A stretch of 6,522 nucleotides of DNA, taken from contig JAAZPN010000240.1 in assembly GCA_012797215.1 (NCBI GenBank), forward strand, positions 1 to 6,522. The letters are read 5' to 3'. This DNA comes from Chloroflexota bacterium (GTDB lineage: Bacteria > Chloroflexota > Anaerolineae > Anaerolineales > Anaerolineaceae). The notes under the pieces are model-generated. The model worked only from the letters and a program-made list of their open reading frames with translations. It did not search any database and had not been told where the DNA came from. Positions within the stretch are counted from its first letter, which is position 1; each line of letters starts with the position of its first letter. The position numbers were made by a program, and so were the translations under genes. Positions 1 through 6,522 of this stretch are shown here, in pieces.

Positions 1-81
1 ATATGGCTCGTGCCCTTGATTGTTGTGCTCACCGCTGCGGCTGGCGGGTTGTTCATTTTGCTGACACGCCGAAAATCCTGA
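1..81 (+). CDS. C-terminal end of a membrane-anchored protein (partial)
   Basis: The frame is open from base 1 and ends at a TGA at 79-81, giving the last 26 residues of a protein whose start lies outside the window. What is visible is one hydrophobic helix of about 20 residues (WLVPLIVVLTAAAGG followed by LFILL) and then the basic tail TRRKS. A terminal helix followed by arginines and lysine is the usual shape of a C-terminal membrane anchor with the positive tail in the cytoplasm, so the bulk of the protein is probably extracellular, or this is the last helix of a multi-pass protein. There is too little to name a family. The hydrolase gene at 159 follows 77 bases later behind its own promoter, so the two need not be co-transcribed. 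Confidence 0.6.
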   Translation: MWLVPLIVVLTAAAGGLFILLTRRKS

Positions 82-96
82 TTTTTTCCGTTTTTT
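72..96 (+). terminator. Possible weak terminator after the partial upstream gene
   Basis: The end of the upstream gene contains the inverted repeat AAAATC-CT-GATTTT (72-85), whose right arm runs into two T-rich tracts (82-87 and 91-96). The stem is entirely A-T rich apart from one G-C pair and overlaps the stop codon, so it would be unstable. It is offered only as the best candidate for ending upstream transcription; the T-tracts may simply be part of the AT-rich promoter that follows. Confidence 0.2.
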
Positions 97-123
97 GACT
101 TTTAATATCGAATATGCTATTCT
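95..123 (+). promoter_or_regulatory. Sigma-70-type promoter for the MBL-fold hydrolase gene
   Basis: A -35 box TTGACT (95-100, five of six consensus bases) is followed after exactly 17 bases by a -10 box TATTCT (118-123, four of six). The -10 box is preceded by TGC at 115-117, which forms an extended -10 element. The predicted start point is near base 130, giving a leader of about 29 bases before the ATG at 159. That leader includes the AGGA ribosome binding site at 148-151. Confidence 0.65.
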
Positions 124-158
124 ATGGTTCAAATTAGCGGAACCAACAGGATATTTCT

Positions 159-998
159 ATGCAACGGGAACGAGTTTCAGAAAATGTTTATTGGTTTCAA
201 AGTGAGTTCTATGCTCAGGTTACCGCGGGGGCAGTTATCGGTCCGCAATGGGCTGTTTTGATTGACACCCTCATTCCCCAGGAAACAACCCAAATTAAAG
301 AATTCTTGGAAAACGACCTGATGGTGCCGGTCCGTTACATTGTAGACACGCACCATCACGCGGACCACAGCTGGGGAAATTCCTATTTTCCTGAGGCGAT
401 AGTAATTGGCCATTCACTCTGTCGGGAATTAATGCTGACAAAAAGCCGGAGCGCCCTGGAAGAAGCCGGGCAGGATAATCCTTTCTTACGCGAGATTGCC
501 ATTGTTCCCCCCCAAATTACTTTTTCCGAAGGCAGTATAAGCTTGCGCGTGGGGAAAAAACAGCTCCAAATATTCAGGACGCCTGGCCATACCGCAGACA
601 GTATTTCAGTTTTAGTAGAAGAAGACCGGATCCTCTTTGCCGGTGACGCCTTTATGGCCGTTCCATTTATTGTTGGTGGGAACCTGGATGAAGCGGTTCG
701 GACGATCAGCGATATTGGCAAGATGAGCCTTGAGAATATTGTCCAGGGACATGGCGATATCATCCTGCGCGGTGAAATTGAGGACGCTACCACCTCCAAT
801 CTGGCTTACCTGCGCAGCATCCAAAAGCTTGCCAAGGCAGCCGCCCGCAGAAGGGACCCTTTGCAATTTCTTCAAGCCCAGGATATCGAATCAAGTGGAA
901 AAAGTAGGGTTAGCCTAGGTGGGGTCGCGGAAGAATTGCATCAAAACAACCTGCGTGCATTATTAAAAGACATACTCCGGGAACGCAGCGCTGGTTAA
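159..998 (+). CDS. MBL-fold (metallo-beta-lactamase superfamily) metal-dependent hydrolase
   Basis: This is a cytosolic 279-residue protein of the metallo-beta-lactamase fold. The two-metal site is complete: the HxHxDH motif is H65, H67, D69 and H70 in THHHADHSWGN, with H144 in PGHTADS, D163 in AGDAFM and H198 in QGHGD. These are the expected metal ligands in the expected order and spacing, so the enzyme should be active as a zinc or iron hydrolase. No signal peptide is present. The last 65 residues (about 215-279) are helical and basic, a common tail in this group. The superfamily covers thiolesterases, lactonases, phosphodiesterases and others, and I cannot assign a substrate. The ATG is supported by AGGA at 148-151, seven bases upstream, and by a promoter at 95-123. 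It appears monocistronic, because the next gene is convergent and starts its stop codon 3 bases later. Confidence 0.9.
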   Translation: MQRERVSENVYWFQSEFYAQVTAGAVIGPQWAVLIDTLIPQETTQIKEFLENDLMVPVRYIVDTHHHADHSWGNSYFPEAIVIGHSLCRELMLTKSRSALEEAGQDNPFLREIAIVPPQITFSEGSISLRVGKKQLQIFRTPGHTADSISVLVEEDRILFAGDAFMAVPFIVGGNLDEAVRTISDIGKMSLENIVQGHGDIILRGEIEDATTSNLAYLRSIQKLAKAAARRRDPLQFLQAQDIESSGKSRVSLGGVAEELHQNNLRALLKDILRERSAG

Positions 999-1009
999 AC
1001 TTTATAACC
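993..1009. repeat. Small inverted repeat spanning both convergent stop codons
   Basis: GGTTA at 993-997 is complementary to TAACC at 1005-1009, with a 7-base loop. The repeat contains the TAA stop of the hydrolase (996-998) and the reverse-strand TAA stop of the membrane protein (1002-1004). A longer alternative pairs CTGGT at 991-995 with ACCAG at 1015-1019. Neither arm is followed by a clear T-run on either strand, so it is not a convincing intrinsic terminator, but it is the only structure available between the two genes. Confidence 0.35.
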
Positions 1010-1835
1010 TTGCCACCAGAATTATCATACTGACACAGAGCAAGATCATCAACGCGGGCTCCACCAGGAGCTCGCGAATTTTTAATTTTTGAATAATCCC
1101 GCACGCCAGGCTGATCAGGATGTACAACAAGGCAGTTATTAGCAGCGCATACTGCAGTGGATTCAGAAAAAAGTACTGAAATCCCACAGCGATTTGCCCT
1201 GCAAGAAGGCTGATGATGAGCACGTACTCAGGCTTCCATCCACCCTGCGTGCGAAGGTTTATCGTGCGCAGACTGATAAATGCGGCGGCAAAAACAATCA
1301 GGGGAATAATGACGTATAAGCGCATTCTACCGGTGCGCAGCACCACAGCCAGGATGAGGAACAGACCGTGGGAAAGCCCTATTAAGCCGAGCGAAGCCAG
1401 CGGATGCGTCTCGAAGCGCAGGTCCAAAACGTTATACTCAGCCACTAAAACCAAGCCAAAGAGAGCGGACCCAAGCACATAAACCACCCACCAGACATTA
1501 TTGCGCGCCATTTCCCTGAGCGTGAAGCTTAGGATGAAGATGCTTAAAGCAGGCAGAACCACATTCGGTACAAGCTTCAAGAGGCCGCGAGGGTTTTCCT
1601 GCAGATGCGGGTGGCTTCGCAGCACCCATAGAGATCCGGCAGTTGCTATTATTGCAATCAGGAAGGGGAAAAAAGAAAAAAGATTGAAATCAATCCTGAA
1701 GTAAACGCCAAAAATATTGGTAGTGCTCTCATTTACTGAAGGCGGCATTGCATAAGTCAGCCCTAACAGCAGTGTCGATAAAGCGGTAACAAGGCTTAAT
1801 CTATTGAGATCCGGCAAGTATTTGTTGAACGCCAT
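1002..1835 (-). CDS. Polytopic membrane protein of unknown function, about nine helices
   Basis: This 277-residue protein is strongly hydrophobic. I estimate helices at about residues 12-30, 49-71, 86-107, 113-133, 147-166, 170-190, 204-222, 227-247 and 257-275, so nearly the whole chain is in the membrane. A short polar stretch follows helix 1 (about 31-48), and basic loops such as RTGRMR (167-172) and QKLKIRE (249-255) suggest cytoplasmic sides. I see no catalytic motif, nucleotide-binding site or transporter signature. It resembles the unassigned multi-pass proteins common in Chloroflexota (DUF5656-like is a guess). The ATG at 1833-1835 has no Shine-Dalgarno sequence, but an extended -10 box lies exactly where a leaderless transcript would begin, which supports this start. 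It diverges from the membrane protein at 1909 and converges on the hydrolase at 159-998. Confidence 0.8.
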   Translation of the reverse strand: MAFNKYLPDLNRLSLVTALSTLLLGLTYAMPPSVNESTTNIFGVYFRIDFNLFSFFPFLIAIIATAGSLWVLRSHPHLQENPRGLLKLVPNVVLPALSIFILSFTLREMARNNVWWVVYVLGSALFGLVLVAEYNVLDLRFETHPLASLGLIGLSHGLFLILAVVLRTGRMRLYVIIPLIVFAAAFISLRTINLRTQGGWKPEYVLIISLLAGQIAVGFQYFFLNPLQYALLITALLYILISLACGIIQKLKIRELLVEPALMILLCVSMIILVARL

Positions 1836-1841
1836 AACTAA

Positions 1842-1870
1842 ATTTTATCATTGAGTGCAGGATAAGTTAG
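1842..1870 (-). promoter_or_regulatory. Extended -10 promoter for a leaderless transcript of the minus-strand membrane protein
   Basis: Read on the minus strand, TGATAAAAT contains an extended -10 element: TGA followed by TAAAAT (the hexamer lies at 1847-1842). Exactly six bases separate the hexamer from the ATG at 1835, so the expected first transcribed base is the A of the ATG. Seventeen bases upstream of the -10 box the candidate -35 hexamer is CTAACT (1870-1865), with only three of six consensus bases, so the extended -10 would have to carry recognition. No Shine-Dalgarno sequence is present. Confidence 0.5.
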
Positions 1871-1890
1871 AAGAGGGAAATTTATAAAAG

Positions 1891-1899
1891 TGGTATAAT
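1891..1899 (+). promoter_or_regulatory. Perfect extended -10 promoter (TGGTATAAT), near-leaderless start for the membrane protein-gyrB-dinB unit
   Basis: TGG at 1891-1893 directly precedes a perfect TATAAT at 1894-1899. Transcription should begin near base 1906, leaving only about 3 bases before the ATG at 1909. No Shine-Dalgarno sequence lies between the box and the ATG. The sequence 17 bases upstream (AAGAGG, 1871-1876) does not resemble TTGACA. The same nine bases occur in the tRNA promoter at 6076-6084. The promoter is back to back with the minus-strand promoter at 1842-1870, within a 73-base divergent region. Confidence 0.65.
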
Positions 1900-1908
1900 T
1901 AATCGGTT

Positions 1909-2895
1909 ATGGATAACAGACTAGTTTTTCGAAAGCAGCCGAACGTTTTTACCGCGATAGCCGCCGGTTTTAAGACCCTTGGCGAGCACCTCTATCTGCT
2001 TAGCTTTCCGCTGGTACTGGACATTTTCCTGCTCTACGCTCCGCGTTACACGGTTTCAACGCTTGTCAGCAGTTTTCTTGCTCAATTCAACCCACTTGCT
2101 GAAGCCACTTCGGAGCTGCAGCAGCTCTGGACGGAAATTAGCGCTTCGCTGAACACATTTTTCCAATCGTACAGCGTAAGCTCCGCCTTGAGGTCTTATC
2201 CTTTAGGAGTTCCTAGCCTGCTTTCCAGCCAGGTGTTTATGGAGAATCCCTTTGGCCCGCTCCCGGAAATCGCGCTGAACTCGGAAGGAAAAGCGTTGGC
2301 TTTTTTGCTGCTTTTCGGTGTAATCGGCGCAGTCCTTGGCGCGGTTAACTTCAACGTTTGCAGCCTGCCCACATTCAAGGAAGCGAAAAAACAAGACACA
2401 AAAGCCCTGCTAAAGGTAATCGCCAACCTTGTGCTGCTTCCCTTGCTATTCTGGGCGCTTCTGTTGGCCGTCTTAATCCCGGTCAGTCTCATCGTGAGCG
2501 TGCTGAGCTTGCTGCATCCCTTTCTTGGCTTACTAGCGTACTTTTTTACGGCAATGGTGCTGATTTCCGTGTTTTTACCAGCCTTGTTTGCTCCACACGC
2601 CGTTCTGGTGCTTAATCTAAACGTTTGGCAAAGCATCCGCGCCAGCATCCGCCTAATTAGACCTTACTACTCCGCGACTTCATTGTTTGTGATTCTGGCG
2701 GTTCTCACTTCTTATCTGACTAATTTACTTTGGCAAACCGCCGGCGCTGATTCCCGCATGGTGTTTGTCGGGATCTTCGGGCACGCGCTGGTCAGCAGCG
2801 CGCTCCTAATCGCCAGCTTTCATTATTTCATACGCGTACTTGAACTTACGCAGGAGCATGAACTGGCGCAAGAAACACCGGAATCATCGCTCTGA
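1909..2895 (+). CDS. Polytopic membrane protein of unknown function, about six helices, upstream of gyrB
   Basis: This is a 328-residue integral membrane protein. Hydrophobic helices are visible at about residues 28-44, 129-150, 170-200, 203-235, 256-275 and 285-308; the third and fourth are long enough to be re-entrant or bent. Between helices 1 and 2 is a roughly 80-residue polar segment (45-128), probably a loop outside the membrane. The part around 240-262 (WQSIRASIRLIRPYY and on into a helix) recalls the amphipathic helix-plus-membrane pattern in unassigned proteins related to the membrane domain of glycerophosphodiester phosphodiesterases; this is only a resemblance. No enzymatic motif is seen. 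The tail after 310 is acidic and soluble. The ATG lies about 3 bases from the predicted start point and has no ribosome binding site, so translation is probably leaderless. The gyrB start follows the stop by 18 bases, which suggests co-transcription. Confidence 0.8.
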   Translation: MDNRLVFRKQPNVFTAIAAGFKTLGEHLYLLSFPLVLDIFLLYAPRYTVSTLVSSFLAQFNPLAEATSELQQLWTEISASLNTFFQSYSVSSALRSYPLGVPSLLSSQVFMENPFGPLPEIALNSEGKALAFLLLFGVIGAVLGAVNFNVCSLPTFKEAKKQDTKALLKVIANLVLLPLLFWALLLAVLIPVSLIVSVLSLLHPFLGLLAYFFTAMVLISVFLPALFAPHAVLVLNLNVWQSIRASIRLIRPYYSATSLFVILAVLTSYLTNLLWQTAGADSRMVFVGIFGHALVSSALLIASFHYFIRVLELTQEHELAQETPESSL

Positions 2896-4824
<1,929 letters not shown>

Positions 4825-4860
4825 TTTTTGCGAGCCGGCCGCATTACGTGGTGACTGCTG

Positions 4861-6060
4861 ATGGAACGCAAAATCCTGCACCTGGACCTGGACGCGTTTT
4901 TTTGCGCGGTCGAAGAATTGCTTGACCCAAGCCTGAAAGGCAAGGCGTTTGCCGTAGGCGGCAGCCCCAACTCCCGCGGTGTAGTCTCGTCCTGCTCATA
5001 TCCTGCCCGGTTATTTGGCGTGCGCTCCGCCATGCCTATGGGCCGCGCACTTTCGCTTTGCCCTCATCTGATTATCGTTCATCATCGCTTTGGCATATAT
5101 AGCGAGACCTCTGATAAAGTCATGGCCATATTGAGGGATTACACGCCACTTTTTCAGCAGGTCTCGGTAGATGAGGCCTTTTTGGATGTAAGCGACCTGC
5201 CGCAGCCCATCGGAGCTATCGCGCGGGATATGCAGCAGCGAATTGATTGCGAATTACAGTTGCCCTGCTCCATTGGCACGGCGACCAATAAGCTCGTAGC
5301 GAAGGTCGCCAATGATGTTGGCAAAAGCCGCGTCCGAACTGGGAAAGCTCCACGGCAGATTACTGTTGTCCCGCCAGGAACCGAAGCAGATTTCCTTGCG
5401 CCGCTGGATGTGCAAGCGCTTTGGGGGATCGGCCCGAAAACCGCGGAGCGACTGCATTCAAGGGCAGTCCATACCATCGGTCAGCTTGCAAACCTCCCAC
5501 TGCCCGAATTGGAGTATTTTTTTGGAAAAAACGCTCGGGAAATCCAGGAAAAAGCGCGTGGGATTGACCATTCCCTGGTGCACAGCGAGAGGGATGTTAA
5601 ATCGCTCAGCAATGAGGTTACTTTCTCTACAGATACCTGCGATTTAGAGCAGCTGCTGGCCACACTGCGCCGCCTTAGCGATAAAGTTGGATACCGCATG
5701 CGTCAGGCAAGTCTGATGGGCGGTGTTGTGCAGATAAAACTCCGTTATGAGGACTTTACCACGCTGACGAGGCAAACAGCGCTCGCGAACCCCACTAATT
5801 TGGATGACGAGATTTTCACCGCCGCTCAAAACCTGCTGTTGGCAACATTAATTCCGGGTCGCTTGGTGCGCCTCATAGGCGTGGGGGTCAGCCAGCTCAC
5901 GGAACCTTATCAGCAGCTCGCCTTGTGGGATGATTCGCGCAGTCAAAAAGAGCAGCTCGCGCTTGCAATTGACGCGCTTAACGAAAAGTACGGAAAGAAT
6001 ATTATTACGCGGGGAATCGACGTAAAAAAGACTCCAAAATCTGGTGGCAAAAAGGTTTGA
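4861..6060 (+). CDS. dinB: DNA polymerase IV (Y-family translesion polymerase)
   Basis: This is a 399-residue, low-fidelity DNA polymerase without proofreading that copies past damaged bases. The palm carries metal ligands D9 in LDLDAFF and D104 with E105 in SVDEAFLDV, with F14 at the steric-gate position that excludes ribonucleotides. SYPARLFGVRSAMP (46-59) is the fingers motif, SIGTATNKLVAKVAND (137-152) is characteristic of the family, and a helix-hairpin-helix in the thumb is seen at about 186-212 (WGIGPKTAERL). The little finger follows at about 245-345. QLALW (352-356) matches the beta-clamp binding consensus QLxLF, so the enzyme should be recruited to the sliding clamp. The ATG is the first start after an in-frame TGA at 4852-4854, with a weak GGTGA at 4850-4854 as ribosome binding site. 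The gap to gyrB is 36 bases with no convincing terminator or SOS box. The stop codon overlaps the -35 box of the tRNA promoter. Confidence 0.95.
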   Translation: MERKILHLDLDAFFCAVEELLDPSLKGKAFAVGGSPNSRGVVSSCSYPARLFGVRSAMPMGRALSLCPHLIIVHHRFGIYSETSDKVMAILRDYTPLFQQVSVDEAFLDVSDLPQPIGAIARDMQQRIDCELQLPCSIGTATNKLVAKVANDVGKSRVRTGKAPRQITVVPPGTEADFLAPLDVQALWGIGPKTAERLHSRAVHTIGQLANLPLPELEYFFGKNAREIQEKARGIDHSLVHSERDVKSLSNEVTFSTDTCDLEQLLATLRRLSDKVGYRMRQASLMGGVVQIKLRYEDFTTLTRQTALANPTNLDDEIFTAAQNLLLATLIPGRLVRLIGVGVSQLTEPYQQLALWDDSRSQKEQLALAIDALNEKYGKNIITRGIDVKKTPKSGGKKV

Positions 6061-6084
6061 TAATTTTCTAAGCTTTGGTATAAT
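6057..6084 (+). promoter_or_regulatory. Strong promoter of the tRNA-Thr gene, overlapping the dinB stop codon
   Basis: TTGATA at 6057-6062 (five of six consensus bases) and a perfect TATAAT at 6079-6084 are separated by 16 bases. TGG at 6076-6078 adds an extended -10 element. The -35 box includes the dinB stop TGA (6058-6060). The start point is expected near base 6091, only about 3 bases before the mature tRNA 5' end at 6094. This is the best promoter in the window. Confidence 0.8.
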
Positions 6085-6093
6085 CCGACGCAC

Positions 6094-6165
6094 GCCAACG
6101 TAGCTCAGTCGGTAGAGCAGACGCTTCGTAAGCGCCCGGTCGAGGGTTCGAATCCCCCCGTTGGC
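6094..6165 (+). tRNA. tRNA-Thr, anticodon CGT (reads ACG)
   Basis: The cloverleaf is complete. The acceptor stem GCCAACG/CGTTGGC has seven perfect pairs. The D-stem GCTC/GAGC has four pairs with loop AGTCGGTA. The anticodon stem GACGC/GCGCC closes the loop TTCGTAA, placing anticodon CGT at 6127-6129. The variable loop has five bases, and the T-arm GAGGG/CCCCC closes TTCGAAT. G1-C72, C2-G71, G35 and U36, which are known threonyl-tRNA synthetase recognition elements in E. coli, are all present. Two A-C mismatches are visible: position 28-42 (6121 with 6135) and 50-64 (6143 with 6157). CCA is not encoded, and the base after the acceptor stem, the discriminator, is T (6166) rather than the A common in bacterial tRNA-Thr. 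It has its own promoter, and read-through from dinB is also possible. Confidence 0.95.
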
Positions 6166-6177
6166 TTTTTTTCTTTT
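6166..6177 (+). terminator. T-run directly after the tRNA, probable terminator
   Basis: Seven Ts (6166-6172), a C (6173) and four Ts (6174-6177) begin at the discriminator position of the tRNA. No separate hairpin fits between the tRNA and the run. The GC-rich T-arm and acceptor stem of the tRNA itself would have to supply the structure upstream of the U-tract. The run ends just before the stop codon of the convergent gene (6180-6182), which is where transcription would be expected to stop. Confidence 0.5.
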
Positions 6178-6179
6178 AA

Positions 6180-6522
6180 TCAGGCATGCCGCAATACGGC
6201 GCGGCTGTCCAGCGCGAGCGCTCCCTGCCCCTGTGCATAGACAACCAGTGGGTTAATCTCTATTTCCTCTATCTCCGGGAAGTCCAACGCGAGTTGGCTG
6301 AGTGCGGCAATCGCAGTTTTTACTGCCTCAAGATCCGCTTGTGCGCTACCCCGCACGCCTTTTAGCAGCTTTCCCGCGATGGTAGCATCAACCATCTCAA
6401 CGATGTCCTCATGGGAAAGCGGGGCTATCCGGAAGGAAATATCCTTAAGCTGCTCAACCAAAGTCCCGCCCATGCCGAACATCATCATCGGCCCAAAAGT
6501 TGGATCGCGACGCATGCCCACG
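6180..6522 (-). CDS. ADP-forming acyl-CoA (acetyl-CoA) synthetase, C-terminal ATP-grasp end (partial)
   Basis: The last 113 residues of a protein that continues past the window edge; its start is not visible, and the GTG at 6519-6521 is an internal valine. Recognisable ATP-grasp features of the beta part of NDP-forming acyl-CoA synthetases are present: DPTFGPMMMFGMGG (6-19), VEQLKDISFRIAPL (22-35), KLLKGVRG (51-58), and SQLALDFPEIEEIEINPLVV (75-94), which contains the metal-binding asparagine N90. The family interconverts acyl-CoA, ADP and phosphate with the free acid, CoA and ATP, and in anaerobes recovers ATP from acetyl-CoA. The protein ends after the ATP-grasp domain, so it lacks the C-terminal acetyltransferase domain of Pat/YfiQ-type protein acetylases, though an N-terminal one cannot be excluded. 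It converges on the tRNA gene with 14 bases between them, and I see no terminator on its own strand. Confidence 0.85.
   Translation of the reverse strand, partial: VGMRRDPTFGPMMMFGMGGTLVEQLKDISFRIAPLSHEDIVEMVDATIAGKLLKGVRGSAQADLEAVKTAIAALSQLALDFPEIEEIEINPLVVYAQGQGALALDSRAVLRHA

Noticed and set aside
1940..1951. CGAACGTT resembling half of a Gram-positive type LexA box near the start of the membrane protein gene
   Set aside because: It lies inside the coding sequence, lacks the full palindrome with the correct spacing, and is downstream of the promoter; a chance match is more likely.
4825..4860. Possible terminator or SOS operator between gyrB and dinB
   Set aside because: The gap holds a short T-run (4826-4829) and a GCCGGC palindrome, but the T-run precedes the palindrome and no stem of useful length forms. 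No LexA-type sequence (such as a GAAC-N4-GTTC core or CTGT-N8-ACAG) is visible.
5312..5647. Plus-strand open frame inside dinB in another frame
   Set aside because: It overlaps the conserved DinB thumb and little-finger coding region, has no family resemblance, and is best explained as an out-of-frame shadow.

Overview
The window looks like an ordinary stretch of bacterial chromosome of moderate GC content. The conserved proteins are a GyrB, a Y-family polymerase and an ADP-forming acyl-CoA synthetase. Together with two multi-pass membrane proteins of no recognised family and apparently leaderless promoters, they fit a Chloroflexota bacterium, most likely an Anaerolineae-type anaerobe. That placement is an inference from protein style and was not tested by a search. 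I see no insertion sequence, integrase, CRISPR array, phage gene or defence system.

Layout: (1) bases 1-81 are the tail of a gene ending in a membrane anchor. (2) 159-998 (+) is a metallo-beta-lactamase-fold hydrolase with its own promoter. (3) 1002-1835 (-) is a nine-helix membrane protein convergent with it, with only 3 bases between the stop codons. (4) 1836-1908 is a 73-base divergent promoter region. (5) 1909-2895 (+) is a six-helix membrane protein, followed after 18 bases by gyrB (2914-4824, GTG start) and after 36 bases by dinB (4861-6060); the three are probably one transcription unit. (6) A tRNA-Thr(CGT) gene at 6094-6165 has a strong promoter that overlaps the dinB stop codon and a T-run directly at its 3' end. 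(7) 6180-6522 (-) is the C-terminal end of an ADP-forming acyl-CoA synthetase that continues beyond the window. No stretch longer than 300 bases lacks a gene.

Functionally, gyrB and dinB are both DNA-maintenance genes: supercoiling by gyrase, and translesion synthesis by Pol IV, which carries a visible beta-clamp binding motif. The membrane protein in front of them has no obvious mechanistic link. The acyl-CoA synthetase suggests energy conservation from acyl-CoA in fermentative metabolism.

The more notable observations are regulatory and structural. All four recognisable promoters carry an extended TGn -10 element, and two of them place the start site at or within about 3 bases of the ATG. 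The tRNA gene has two A-C mismatches in otherwise canonical stems, and its processing flanks are extremely short. I do not find a convincing new biological system here.
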